Source of the DNA: Paramecium sonneborni
Lineage: Eukaryota > Ciliophora > Oligohymenophorea > Peniculida > Parameciidae
DNA length: 64,000 nt
NCBI GenBank assembly: GCA_905182985.1
Contig: CAJJDN010000078.1
Coordinates: forward strand, 30,002 to 94,001
Direction: 5' to 3'
The position numbers and the translations under genes are program-made. A model generated the notes under the pieces. It was not told where the DNA came from and ran no database searches. It saw only the letters and a program-made list of their open reading frames with translations. Below are positions 1 through 14,100 of this stretch, piece after piece (the first letter of the stretch is position 1; each line of letters starts with the position of its first letter).

Positions 1-2
1 AT

Positions 3-3000
3 GTACAAATTAATAGATAAATAAGTGTTGATTATTCTTTGATTGAAGTAAGTTTTGGAAGATAATATTTTAATTATTCTTTTGGTATAATAATTATCTA
101 AAATGTTTCATTTGAAGACAATAAGATACTTAAATTAAAATAAGTTGATTTATTTTCCTTATTATCTATTTATTCTTCTGATGAAATTAAGATTTTAATC
201 AATAATATCACATTTAAACTAAATATTCTTCACCAATCAGTAAATGATCCCTTAGAAACATCTTCGGGGTTAATGTCAATATAAACATTAATAAGTACCT
301 TAGAAATAAATAATTTATTTTGTTATTTGAATGCGTTAACAAATTCATCAACTTCATTTATCTCATTAACTTCATCAGATATCAAGATAACTAATTATAC
401 AGTAATAAACCACAATCTGTTATCTTAAGATATTTGGGAAAGATTTTTTGATTTTTAATTTGAATTAGATGAGGATTAGGAAAATATTAATTTAATCATA
501 TAAAATACTATAAAAATTTTAAATAAAGGAGGAGGAGGATAAATAGTTGCTAGTAAATTTTAATGTACTGATTGTTATTTTGAAAAGATTTTGGCTTAGA
601 AAAGTGCTATTTTTGAGATTAAAACATAATTTGAAGGGGCAATTACATTTAGAAATTTAACAGCAAAATAAATTTAAACTAATTTATAATAAACTGGTAG
701 TGGATGCATCACAATTTATTCCCAACTTAGTATTTTAAATTTAAATATTATTGGGTCTATTTTTTCTGATATTTTTAATAGATTTTCCTCATCCATACTC
801 ACTATTTAACCATCACTTCAATAAAATACTATAATTCTAAATAAAATTGAAATTAAAAATTGCATTTCCTTAATAAATCAATTTTTTAGTTTTTAATTTA
901 ATTCTTTAACTTACTAAGCCAATTATGTGGAAATTATAGATTTAATTGCCATATAAACGGAAGATGTTTAAATTAAATATTTAACTTAAATTGGTATTAT
1001 TACTTCAACAGAAATGTAATTTATAATGAGTAACAGTAATGCAGTTATATATATTGATGAAAGCACAATTACAATAAGGAAAGTCTTTTTTGAAGGAATT
1101 TATTTATCTCCTATTTTTATATTCAACAACCCAGTTATATTGAAAATGAACAAATTCTAAATTTATTCAATTTAAACTTTTAATCCATCTGGTTTGATTT
1201 AAATATTTTAAAAAAAAGGAATAGAATCATAAATTTAATTAGATTCAGTAAGTATAATAAAAACTTCAGCATTCCAATTAAAATCAAATTTAACTTTTCA
1301 ATTTAAGGAGGTAGATTACAGTATTACAGGATGTAAATTGTATAAAAATTCTACTTAGAAATTTTATCAAATTTCTATAAATGATATTCTCAAAGAATTT
1401 ACGAATTTTGTTTAAGAATTTAGTGCCTTAATTTATATATCAATGAAATCAAATCATCATTCTGTTGCCTTTTAAAATATTAATATTTAAGACAATAATT
1501 GCACATTTTGTTCAAATGGAATAATTTATTTTAAGATAGAAAATTTATAATTATTAAGAATTCGTGATTTTCGTTGTAGTTAAAATATAATATTAGAATA
1601 TGGATGTATTCATTTCTTTTCAAATCCTTAAATTTATCCAAAAATTTCCATCAAAAACTCTAATTTTATTGATAATAAGGGAGGATCTGGAGTTGCCATA
1701 ATGGCCAATTATACATTCTTATAATTAGAATTTTGTCAAATAGTTTAAAATTAAGCAAATTTTTCAGGTGGTGGTATTTATTTATAAGCAATTAATAATA
1801 ATTTTAAAATAAAAGAATCAATAATTTTATTCAATAAAGCCAGAGAAGGAGGTGGACTTTTTATAAATGGAGAGAATAATCTAAATGATAATAATTTTAT
1901 CTAGTCATATTTACTAGAAAATATAGCATCTCTTTATGGAAATTAAATAGTAGAAGCCCCGAATCATATTGCTCTTTCTATTAATGGCAAAGAAATGAAT
2001 TCATAGCCATATATTATAAATAATACATAAACTAATATTTTAAACCTTAAACCATATATAATTATTGAATAAGGTATTACATTGATATCAAATATTTTAA
2101 TGTTACCAAGTAATTAATAAATTTTAAACTATTAAATTTATCAACCTAGATTCTAAGGGCATATAATTTATATTTATGACTTTACTTTATATTTAAAAAA
2201 TAGTAGAAATGAATGGCTAAAAAATAAATTCAATTCGACATGCATTATTAGTTAATCAAAAAGTTATGGATAAGAATTAATTAACCTTGATTAGAGATAA
2301 GAAAAAGCAAATATTAAATTTGATACTCAAAATAATAATTTTAATTTAGGATAACTATCATTAACTTTAAATCCATATTAAGAATAGAATGAAAAATTGT
2401 TAATTTAATTAAGTTGTAGGTTAGCAGATTCAAATAAGTATTTGGATTATGTAATATAAACAAAAGGGTTAAAGTGTTAATTAGGTGAATATTTAATTGA
2501 TGATGGTTGTCAAATTTGTTAATCTCTTTAAGGTTTTTATTCTGTTACATACAATGCTACAAAATGTTCAGTTTTCGATAAAGCTAAATTTTAAAGTATA
2601 ACCTCAAATTAATTATAACTCTTAAAAGGTTATTGGAGACCCAATCATTTATCTGATTCAACAGATTATTGTTTTAAGAATCCTAAATTTTGTTTAGGAG
2701 GTTGGAAAGTTGGCAATGATTTATGTAGTTTAGGACATATTGGAGGATTGTGTGAAGAGTGTGATGTATATAATATCAGAGGAGATGGATAATTCTTTAA
2801 AACATCAAATGAAAATATGTGTTTAATTTGTTTTGGGGATTATGATAGCATTTTACCATTTATTCTCACATTAATCTGGTAATAATAAATAATCATTTTA
2901 TAGGGCTTTATTATCCACATTTTTAACTTTGAAAAGTATAAAACAAACAAATAAATTGTTTACAAACTTCAAACTAAGCTAAAAACATTTTTCAATCATT

Positions 3001-4310
3001 TTTAAATTAAATTAGGGTATCAAAAATATTTTAATTAGATCGTGAAAGCATCTTTTTTAAAATGTTATTAAATTATGTATGGATATATTCTGTAATATTT
3101 ACTTTTAATATCACTTTCTCTTTTTCATTCATTTTTGTTAATGAAGCCAGTAACACAACTTATTTTATGGCTAATAATTTAGATTGTTATTTATCACTTA
3201 TTAATTTTGGAAACCTAATTTACTCAAGAATTATTGCAATGCTTATTTTGATCCTTTTACAATTCCTTATTATATTAATTTTATCTCTCATAACTTTTTA
3301 TCTTACTAAATAGAAAATATATCCATATGAAACTATTTCAAATACATTAATTTATTTATATTTATCTAATTTTGGTGGATTAATTAAAATGTAATTTAAT
3401 TTCTTATTATTATTAGGTTTTTTTCAGTCTTATCAAAACGAGTAATCTCAAACTAAAATTTTATTTAAGGTGATGTAGCCTTAGAATTTGGATCTTAAAC
3501 ACATTTTAACTGGATTTATATATTAATTATTCCAGGTTTAGGATTATTTTGTATATTGATACCGTGTTTTTTATTCATTTTAATGTACAAATTAAAAGGT
3601 TAATTTGATTCTATTAGACTAAGAAAACATATCTGTTATTTATTCAATGAATATGATTCTAAAAATTATTTTTGGGAATTAATTAAATTAATAAAAAAAA
3701 CTATTATAATCCTTGTTCTAACCTATTTTGAGACTTAAATTTTTTTGAAAATTTCCTTATTAGGATTATGTTTACTCCTTTATCAATTATTAATTGTCAA
3801 GCATAAACCATACACCATAAAAAGCTTAAATCATTTAGATCTGGAATCTGGTTAAATATGTTCTATAGCTATTTTTCTTGCAACAACTAAGTATATTTGT
3901 GAATAAGATAATAATTTTGTTTTTTCAATGATTCTATAAATTATTATTATTATCCTTTGTATAAAATTGTGTTTTCCTTTTTTGTTAGGAATCATAATTT
4001 TATATAAGAAAAAATACTAAACATTACTTTTCAATTTGCTATATTCATTTTTTTCATTAATTAACAAGCATTCCAAATTATCGAAAATATTCTAATAACT
4101 GCTGAAGAAATTAGAATTAAACGAAGCAAGGAGGAAAAATAATTTAGTTAAATTAAAATTTCTATTACTGAGTTAAATAAGTATAAGAAAGTACATACAT
4201 ATATAAAATTTAGATAAAAATCATTAGCAAATAGAATAAGCTTAGAATCTAATATACATTAAGACTTCCACTCATAGTCAAAAATGTTTTTAGTTCGATC
4301 TATAAATTGA
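3..4310 (+). CDS. Beta-helix (pectin-lyase-like) multi-pass membrane protein, 5' end outside window
   Basis: Reads in frame from base 3 with TAA/TAG as Gln and ends at TGA 4308-4310. Introns: 2879-2903, 3017-3038, 3391-3416 and 3969-3988 (20-26 nt); removing them gives 1404 codons, a whole number. About 950 residues form irregular Asn/Ile/Phe-rich turns with Gly-Gly steps (for example GGSGVAIM, GGGIYL, GGGLF), as in right-handed parallel beta-helices. A Cys-rich stretch follows (about 2470-2830), then several hydrophobic segments (about 2860-3980) and a charged tail. The layout suggests a surface protein with a large extracellular stalk, a common ciliate family of unknown role. The N-terminus, including any signal peptide, is missing. 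The last intron is the least certain, because a second frame is also open there. Confidence 0.8.
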
Positions 4311-5194
4311 AAGGAGAGTTGTTTTGAAAATTAATTACATTATAAATAACAATAAATATGAAAAACTGTATTTTATTTATTATTTTTTTGAATTTAATCT
4401 TTAAATATTTATATTGCTTAAATATTTTGAAAAAATTACCTTAACAAAGTTATGTAAAATACATAATTATTTAAGTTCAGAATAAGATTGTTTAACATAT
4501 TTTTCTTAGGTGAGAATTCAAAATATATTGAAAGTTAGAAAATTAAGTATAAATATATATAGTTAGTTTTATTATTTATAATAATATATAATCATCCTTT
4601 TGAATAGAGATGATTATCATAAGGGAATGAAAATTATTAATAGCTTTATTAGTAAAATATATTACTTCAAAATTGAATCATCGATAATATTGTAAACTAA
4701 ACCAATAACTAATAGTTACAATTTAAGAAAACATTAATCACTTTTAAATCAGACTAAGACTGACTTTTGATTAAAATATATTAATAGAATATGAAATAAA
4801 TAGAATGAAATGAATATTTCCTATTATTATTGTGATAATTCTTGATATTACAATAAAAATAACATAAAAGATAGATTTTAAATCGATTTTTTAGATCATT
4901 TAGATAAATATTAATATAAAACAATTAATTCATAAAAAGTAAAGTATATCTTTGTATATATTAAAGTATGATAAATTTCTTTTGGAAGAAAATAATTTTT
5001 GTGAAAGAATATGTTTGTATTACAATATGAAGATCAACAAACACATTTAATAATTTTGTTTCCATTATTCAATACTTTTCTCTAAATTGATGGATTGGTA
5101 AATTTATTAATTAATCATATTTATAAATAAATTAAATATTCCAATCTAATTCCAAACTAAGAAAATCTAAATAATAAAAATTTGAAATTTTATT
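4311..5194. other. AT-rich intergenic stretch
   Basis: No frame on either strand shows a convincing protein; TGA and its complement are frequent in all frames. Presumably it holds the 3' end of the upstream gene and the promoter of the WD40 gene at 5195. No motif stands out. Confidence 0.6.
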
Positions 5195-6190
5195 ATGTCA
5201 AATGAAAGTGATGATGATTTGAAAATGAAAGATGCATAATTAAGAGTTGATTTCAAATTAATTTAAAAATTTTAGACAAATGAAAAGTTCTATGCTATGG
5301 ATTTTGATTAATCATCGTCTCTTATAGTTATTGGAGGTATTAGTGGATTTATTCGATTACTTAAATTTCAAAAGAACAAATTGAAAGTATAAAAAGTAGT
5401 AAAAGCTCATAGATTAGTAATTTGTATAGTAGTAATCAAAAATTCAAATTAATTCTTATCATGTGGAGATTTAGTAATTAAAATCTGGTCTTTAAATGGG
5501 ATCTAACTGAGACAATTATAATAATTGTGTGGTCATTCCAGACCTATTAGATGTTTAATTATAAGTCAGAATGATGATTTAATTGTGTCTGGAGGACATG
5601 ATTTTATAATTAAATTTTGGAATAGAAATAATAATGCTTGCAAATTTGATTAATAATTGTTAGAACACTAAAATTTCATTAGTGGAATAAGTTTAAATGA
5701 ACAATCAAATTAATTGATTTCTACAGCTTGGGAAGAACCTCTTATAAAAATAAGTCAATAATAATCTTGTAAGACTTGGGTTGTTATTTAAACGATTGAA
5801 ATAGATTAATGGGGTTTAAGATTTTGTTTCATAAGTGATCAGATGTTTTCATTTCAACCTTTTAATGGTTAGACAATGCACATATATCAATTTTCTCATT
5901 AGAAGAATATTTATGCTATCACCAAAACTATAAATGTATTATAAAGTTAAGAAGGATGTACTAATTTATTTCCGTAATAATTTATAAAATAAAAATCTAT
6001 GTTGATTAATAAAAATGGTGAATGTATTAATATTATTTAAATAAAAAATAATGGTGAATGCATAATCTAATAACAAATAAAATTTGGTCATTATTGTTTA
6101 AATGGAAACATAAGTCATGATGGTCAATATTTGATTACATGGGATATGAGTTCAAGCTAAATATAGATTATGTAAAATCTAAATTTTTGA
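5195..6190 (+). CDS. WD40-repeat protein, short member of a local family
   Basis: Single exon, ATG 5195 to TGA 6188-6190, 331 aa. Residues about 35-240 contain WD repeats with endings such as DLVIKIWS and DFIIKFWN and Gly-His/Asp turns (CGHSRPIR, SGGHDF). The last about 100 residues are not typical WD repeats but match in pattern the C-termini of the proteins at 8773-10314 and 18990-20468 (a FPQ..K block, KNGECINI, SHDGQYLITWD). Unlike the protein at 8773-10314 it has no Cys/His and coiled-coil N-terminus, so it is a shorter paralogue. Probably a scaffold; partners unknown. Confidence 0.85.
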
Positions 6191-7394
6191 TAAAGAATTA
6201 TTTATGTGATTTTGCATTTAAACAAATTTATCCTTAAATTTAATAATAGTTAATTTTGAAATTAGATATTAAAATTAAATTTAATTTAGAATTTATTAGT
6301 GCTCATCTAATTAATATTTTTAGTTATATAAAAATAGCATTCATTTCAATAGTTATTGATTATTTGAAATGGTTAAAATATGTTAATACTGTGTGCTAAT
6401 TCTAATTACTTAATATTGTCAAAGAAATTAATGTTGTTATTATAATCATTACATACTAAGAGTAACCATAAATTTAGGAGCATTTTATAATAAACTCTAT
6501 TTGATATTAAATATATTTAGATTTTTCATCTTCATTTGCATTTTAAACATTTTACAATTATTTCAAAAATCTTATTATAATTATTATATCTACTTTGTTT
6601 CACTTTTATATCTAAAGGATGTTCATATTTGTGTAAATTAATTAATTTTTATCCTCTGATATTTTAATATATTTATTAATTAAAACTAAAATATATTAAT
6701 TTGTTATTTTTATCCTTCATTTTTCAAATGATTATTAATATTCTATAATTCTTAATTATTCTGATTGCTCTTTTTCAATTTTTTATCTTATTTCTTTAGT
6801 TAGCTTCCATTTTATCCTTTCCTCTTTCATTTCAAAATAATTCACTGAAAATGGATGGATTAGGATTTATCATTTAAAGTCAACTTTCGAGAAACAACTA
6901 GCAGTAATTATAAAAAAAGCCAATATCTTTTTCTTTTTTGAAATTAACCAGACCTTAAGTAATTCATTTACTAATTCGTAAAACCAATTAAAATTTTGGT
7001 TTTGTCTCATAATTCTAATCATAATTTGAGATTAATATAAATAAGAGAAATTAAAATAAAGTTTGTAAATCTATGTAGTTATCTTTATAAAGATTAGTAG
7101 TTATGAAAATGAATTATTATTATTCTATTTAAATTGTTTTTAACATTTCAAAATAATATTTGAACTATTTATAACAGAGTTTAATGTTAAAGTATTTCTA
7201 ATCAAATTATTTAAAAATATTAAATTCAGATGGAAATAATAATTAATAATTGCATTAGATAAATATGTTTTAATTATTTGATATTAAGATTTGAATCAGA
7301 ATTAAGATTATATTTTTATTATTGAATATATTGAATCGCAATTATATAATTAAATTAAAACAAAATATAGAAAAAAATTGAATTAAATCCTCAT
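6191..7394. other. AT-rich spacer with a weak open frame (6380-about 7292)
   Basis: A frame starting at ATG 6380 is free of TGA for about 300 codons. Its product would be rich in Leu, Ile, Phe, His and Gln with no recognisable motif. Since TGA is rare in such DNA, openness alone is weak evidence. It may be a decayed gene or chance. Confidence 0.3.
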
Positions 7395-8444
7395 ATGCAC
7401 AATCTAGATACTAAGGATAAAAAAATCTAAAAAAGGATGTTTATTTACAAATATTATTATGATATTATAAAAGATCGAAATTTATAAAGTGCACCTAAAA
7501 ATATACAAAAATAATTTTCAATAAAATATTATCTAATATCTCCAAATTAACAATATATAGCAATTTATATGTAGAGTTAAGATGATACTTCTTACTAATA
7601 ACCTGATGAAATTTTACTTGAAATAAGAGATTTAAATACTAATAAAAATATTGATGTGGAAGATTGTTGGATGGATGGAAAATTTGATATAAACACTTAG
7701 ATCACTCTATTTTCTCCAGATTCTAAATATCTTATCTTATTATCTTATAACAAATAGATAGTTTTTATATTTGATTTAATCAATCAAACAACAAATTCGG
7801 AATATATTTCAACCTAAAAATTATTATCAATTGATTAAAACAATAATGTTTTTCTTCTTGATAAATAACAAAATTTGATCATCTATTCAATTCATAATCA
7901 ATAAAAATAATTGATAAACTTTGGCTTTATGATTGATAAGTTTGTAACAATAACTGATCATTTTGCTTTGATTTTATCATCATAATCAGCAAAAGTAATT
8001 AATTAATAAAATATTAAACAATTATGTAGATGGCCAAATTTAAATCATAGTATACAAAATTTTATTGTGATGAATAAATAAATAATTATTTAAATAGGTA
8101 ACAAAACAATATTAAGATATATTAGAACAGGCAAAATTATAAGAAATATCGAATCATAAAAATCATCCCTTTAACACATATAAAAAGAAAATTTAACAGT
8201 ATATTTGTTTGTAAATAATGTATTTAAGATTATTAAATGGGATTCTAAATTAAAGGTAACCATAAAAAAAGAAATTAATTAATTTATAAGATTTGATATT
8301 TTAAGAGGTGTATAAAAATTGTTTTATATTGATATTGATTTCATTAAAAAATGTGCAACAATGACAAATAGATTATATGCAGATTTGGATAATAAGAAAT
8401 AATTTTTAAGATACTTAATATTTAAAAATAACAATGAAATGTGA
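7395..8444 (+). CDS. Hypothetical protein, beta-propeller-like
   Basis: Single exon, ATG 7395 to TGA 8442-8444, 349 aa. The sequence has regular short hydrophobic strands separated by polar loops, some resembling WD blades (TLFSPDSKYLILLSYN, then IVFIFDL). There are no clear GH...WD pairs. No signal peptide or membrane span. It lies tail to tail with the WD40 gene on the other strand. I do not recognise the family; a divergent propeller is the best guess. Confidence 0.7.
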
Positions 8445-8772
8445 TGATTTTTGTTTACATTAAATTTATTGATTTTTTTCTATCCAATTTTAATAGATTG
8501 GCATATTTATGTTAAGAGTCGAAATAGATAATTTAAATGCTATAAAAAATATTTTATTTATAATATCCATATATGTAAAAATTATAGCTAGAAATAGATT
8601 CTCACATATTCAGTTTATTTCTTAGTATCTTAAGTAAATTAAAATCGGTTATGCGGTTTAATCTTAAATAAGAGAGTGTTTTTTTTGATGATGTATGAGT
8701 TTTAACAGAAATTAATAAAATAAAAAATGTTCTTAAAAATTTTACAATATTATTATATCTTAAAATATTTAT
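8445..8772. other. Spacer between convergent genes
   Basis: 328 bp separating the stops of the + gene at 7395-8444 and the - gene at 8773-10314. AT-rich, with no recognisable terminator or gene. Confidence 0.6.
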
Positions 8773-10314
8773 TCATTAGATATATTTTCTTATTTAAATT
8801 TCCTTACTTTTGTTATCATAAGTAACAATATATCTTCCATCATTTGTAACAACTCCAATTATATATTCTGTTTCATATTTAATTTCTTATTCTAAAAGAA
8901 ATTCATCATTTTCTATTTTAGTTATATTGAGATATTAACCATTTTTGTGGATTAAATATGAATTATTAAATTTCATTTAAAAATTATCATAATCTTAACA
9001 AATTGAATTTAATTTAAGTTCCTCAACTTTTTTAAATATATTATTTGTTGTATCCATCTTGTAAATATCTAAACCAGGAAAACCTTTAGGTTAATAAACA
9101 AATTATTCATCATTTATAAAACTTAAACTATACCCAAAAGATGTAATAATAGTTTATTTTAAAAACCAACATTATTAATTATTATCGAATTGAAATACTA
9201 AAACTTTATTTCCCCATGATTGACACGAAATCAATAAGTTTTATGAACTATTTAAACTTAAACTACTTACCCATGCATCATGATTAGTTAGAGTTTAAAT
9301 GCAATTCCATTCTTTACTTTTACTCCAAAACTTGATTGTATTATCACGACTACCAGAAATAATTAAGTCTTCATTTAAATTCATTATTAAGCATTAAACA
9401 ACAGAAATATGAGCTCTTAATATCTTTGAGCAATGCCATTAAGTTGTAAATTAATCTTAAGACCAAATTCGAATTGTTTTATCAAAACTTCCAGATACAA
9501 ACTAATTACAGTCTTTCATGAAATACAAACATTGTACTATATTAGTATGTTCACAAAGTTCTTAATTTAATGTTATTTTTTCATTTTTGAAATCATATAT
9601 CCTTATTTTATTGCTAATATGTCCAGAAATTAGAATCGAGGAATCTTAATTGAAAATTAAAGAACGACAGAGATCTTCTTAACAAATACTTTTATCAAAA
9701 AGTTATTCATAAATTTATTTATTTTATTTTCCTTCATCATTATGAATAACAAACTAATTTAATTTATCTAAAGTTTCTACAAAATCATAAGAATTATAAA
9801 GGCCTGCACTATTTATTATATTTTCATAATTTTCTTACTCTTTTTGAAATATTTTATAAGCAGATTAAACAATATCATTTGATAAATTTGAGTAATTGAA
9901 TAGTTTTAATTTAATATTGTCCCAAGAAGAATAAAATTAAACATTTTCCTCCATTTCAAATAAGAATCTTGTCATTCCTTTTATTTTTTCTTTTATTTAT
10001 AGAATTTCATTATCTATTTTATTTGTATTCTGTTTAATTGCCTGTTAAAGAGATTATTGCCAATTAGCTAATTTCATTTTCAAATTCATTAAAATCTCAA
10101 TGTTTTATGTATATAATTCTTCCGACTCTTTTTTTAAGATATTTGAAATATTTTTTGGAACTAATATCATTTCTTAAATGGTTTTGTTATCATTCTCCAA
10201 ATTGGCAGTGAAATCTGTTATGCATTTTATACATAACTTTTAAATGTTGTTAGCAACTAATATTATATCTTAATTATGCTTTTGACATTTTTGTGAAGAT
10301 GAATACTTAATCAT
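8773..10314 (-). CDS. Zinc-binding / coiled-coil / WD40 protein
   Basis: Single exon, ATG at 10314 to TGA 8773-8775, 513 aa. The N-terminus carries a Cys-His then Cys-X2-Cys pattern (KCQKHN and LCIKCI) like a minimal B-box. About 120 residues of coiled coil follow, then WD repeats with SGSFDKTIRIWS and SGSRDNTIKFWS. The last about 130 residues match the C-terminal region of the WD40 proteins at 5195-6190 and 18990-20468. The same N-terminal module is joined to TPRs in the gene at 26854-29845. The architecture looks like a ciliate-specific scaffold, possibly TRIM-like without a RING; no enzyme motif is visible. Confidence 0.9.
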
Positions 10315-11118
10315 GAAATTTGAAATAATTTATGCTTAATTTAAATTTTTGATATTAATTTTTATTTAAAGAGTTTAATATCAATTTATCCACCAATAAT
10401 TATCTTATCATAATTAATATAATGATTGTTTATATTAATATTTATTCCCTTAATAATCTATGAAAAAGATATATGAAAAAAAATTCTCCAAAGACATTTA
10501 ATTTCTTTTTTGTTATAAACTATCGTTTATAAAATTTATTTGCATAATTTTTTACAATTCAAAAAGGTAGATAAATTTTTAAGTTTGGTGATTCTTCTTT
10601 CATTTCCTCTTTGACTAAAATGCTTAGATTATTTATGATTATAATGAACATTACCGTAATTTATTGATCATACATTAATTTTTGTAGTTTTTGTTATGAT
10701 TTTGCTTACGAAAATTCTTTTTTTTTTTCTCATATCTTTAATGTAAATAAGTTTAAATCAATTATCTGATTAGATTAATGGTGAATATAATACATAGTTT
10801 TACAGAATTCTATTTTTGGTCAAATTCTATTTTTTAATTTCAAAAAATCAAATTAGGTCACCCTACGTATTTTTTATCAAAAATAATAATTAAATGAAAT
10901 ATTTTTAAAAATAATATATATTAAAAAAATTAAAATATTTAAAATAGATTTGGATTAAGATATGTTTAATAGATTAGTATTTATTAATTTGACAAAAGGA
11001 TTATCTCAAATCCTCTATTATAATCGAAGTATTTGCATCAAATGATTAGATTATTTATTACATTAATTTATTTATATTAATATTAAATCACAATTCTCAT
11101 AAACATATATAAAATAAT
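10315..11118. other. AT-rich spacer
   Basis: About 0.8 kb between two minus-strand genes. It contains homopolymer A/T runs and no frame with protein-like composition. It should contain the promoter of the WD40 gene. Confidence 0.6.
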
Positions 11119-14100
11119 TCAACTTGAAAGAAGGCCTCTTATACTTTATAAATTTGATTTCAAATTATTTACAACTTACTGGAATAAAAATATAATTTAA
11201 ACTAGAATTGATAAACTTATTAGTGAGATAATCATCCATCCAATTATATATTTCTATTCAAAATCTAATATCTTGCTATAATCTTCTAGAGATATTAAAA
11301 CATTTAATAATGTAACAAAAAATATGCAAAAATCAGGTATAGCTGTTTTGAAAAATGATATTTTATCTTTATAAGGATTTTCATAAAGTAAAAAAGCCTA
11401 ATTTATAGAGCAAGATATACAACATAAAATAGTTTATAACAAAGGCTTCTAGTAAAAATATAAAAGTGAAAAAATAAATGCTGCTTTTCGAATAATATTT
11501 AAATAACAATATTTTTTGGCATGTGAGTTTTCAAAATTAATTGAATGGTATATTGAAAAGAATTTGCGTTAATAAATGGAATGTTTTAACAAGAGAGCAT
11601 GCTTTTAACTAACATGAAAATACACTTAGAAAATAAGAAAAATAAATATCAAAGCAAATAAAGCTAATCCAAAATTAATTATTAAGATGAAATGATTGAA
11701 ATTATTAGTGCAAGTGATTTGTAAAAGGCTTGCCATAAATATATCTAATATAAATAAATCAATTATCGAAAATAAATGAGACTAAAAATTCTATTTATAT
11801 TCGTAATTAAACTTAAAAATTGACAATGATAATTTAGATAATTTTTAAAGATTTTCTTAAAGATTTTCATGAGGTTTTTGTAAATTTTATTATTAGCCTT
11901 CAATTTATTATTATTAATAACAAATTGTGTATATTTAAATTTTTTGTGTTTATTATGTTGTTTTAATAAACAATTTTTTCTGAAAGATCATTAAAATAAA
12001 GGATGCTAAACCGTAAATAAGAATAGAAATCAAAAATAAAATACAAAATACTTAAATATTTTAGATAAATAGTGGATTGACACCTTTTTCAGCGAATTTT
12101 GGAGGAGCTTCAAAATAATAAGAATCTGTAGGTTAATTAAGTTCTATTAAATTTGGAATGGCAAAAATATCATCCCATTAGATTTCTTTAAAAAAGGATT
12201 AAACATTAAGTGGATAGTCTATATTAAAAAAATAGAAATAATTTATCCAAGTTAATATCTCCAAAATTGTCCAAAAAGAGTCTAATCCACCAAAGATTAT
12301 AGTAAGAGGTCCAATTAATTAAAGAAGGAATGTGAATTAATTAGAAGCACTAACTATTTATAAGGCTTATTCTTTTTATTCCTGATTGTAAAATATTTAT
12401 TTTCTGGGTGTAATTACAATTTCTCTTATTTCATTTAAAAATCTTGAGGATTAATTAGATAACGGTATCAATAAATGTATCAAATTCACCTCTGAAATAG
12501 TTTTAAAGAATTAAAATTCAATTTAACATCCATAAATTGATGTTTCATTAATTTTAAATTATATTAAGCTATAGTTAAATTCTTATGGTTCAAAAAGATT
12601 AATTTTGATTTGGATTAAAGAGCATATATTTAAAAAATTAATTTCACTTTTTAATGCTAAATTATTATTAGAGTTTGAGTTAGTAAAAGTGATATCAACT
12701 TTTTTTTCTGGAATTTTAGAACAAATATTTTATTAACATTCATAGCCATTTTCAATTTCACATACAGAAGAACAACCATCTTTATCAAATTTATTACCAT
12801 CATCACATTATTCATCTCCTGCCTTAATATTATCTCCACATTTATTAATACACTTTTTAAAATTATAATCAAGATATAATCCTTATTTATTATCACATTT
12901 TTCACATTTATCTAATTTACATTAAGTACAATTATTTGGAGTCTTTTCACACTCTTCGCATTACTCTGAACATTTGATACATTCATACTCAAATAAGAAA
13001 TATCCTTTTAAACATGAAGTACATTTGATATCACCTTTTATATAGATACAATTTTCGCAATTTGATTAACAAATGTTACATATACTTTTTTGTTATTCTA
13101 TTTTACATTAGTATCCTGCATCAATCATACATTAAGTACAACCATCTCTTGAAACATTATTACCATCATCACATTATTCAGGCGTAAGAACTATTCCATC
13201 CCCGCATGTACTTATACAAACTTAATTTTCTATTTTATATCCATCAACACATTAAATACATTTGTCAATTATACAAATTTTACATAGTAATTCACATTAA
13301 AATCTACATTAATTACATCCATCATCAGACTATTCATTTCCATCATCACATTATTCATCATAAGCTTTAATTTTATCTCCACATTTTGAAAAACATATAT
13401 TCTTATGATCATCATAATACAATCCTTTTGACTCATCACATTATTTTCTCTAAAAACATTTTTTTTACTCTGAATTATAATAATATGATTCTATACAAGA
13501 TAAACATTTTCCATATTGACAATTTATACATGTTTCTTGACATTAGAATTTACAATTAGAACAACCATCATATAAAATATTATTACCATCATCACAATTT
13601 TCTTCACTTAATATCATTTAATCTCCACATATCGAATCACAAGAATTTGTTATTGAATTTAAATAGTAGCCTGTAGAACAATTAATACATAATCCTAAAT
13701 GACAATATTAACAATTAAGAGGACACTTAAAATATATTTGTTAATAATCTTAAATCAGATAATTGCATTATTCATTCCGAGCTAAAATTGCATCTCCAAA
13801 AATCAATTTACTATTTTCTTTTATATTTTCTCTTTTTCTCATTAAACATTATGATTTTGTGCATGATAAACAAATTGATGAACTTTCAATATCACTTTAA
13901 GAGCAAGTTGTGTATAAGATATTATTTTCATTATTTTTCAAATAGTCTATGATTAAATCATCTCTTTGATCAAAAAATGCCAAATTTTATCCTATAATTA
14001 GATAACTTTTAAAATATGTAAAATATATTGATTAGATTTATTACATAATCTCTTTTTTTTATAGTGCTAATGATTAGAGAGTAATAGCTTTTAAATAAGT

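Noticed and set aside
4021..4770. Alternative C-terminus of the beta-helix gene in a second open frame
   Set aside because: The frame chosen after a 20-nt intron at 3969-3988 has more typical codon use (GAA GAA ATT, AAG GAG GAA) and ends soon; the other frame is open but runs into composition typical of spacer.
11042..11617. Plus-strand open frame of 191 codons with protein-like stretches
   Set aside because: The minus strand here reads as the C-terminal membrane helices of the giant Cys-rich protein, continuous over 2137 codons; the plus frame is its shadow.
12657..12905. Standard-code open frames inside 11-17.6 kb (also 16108-16326 and 16618-16812)
   Set aside because: They are pieces or wrong frames of the giant Cys-rich gene, which reads through when TAA/TAG are Gln.
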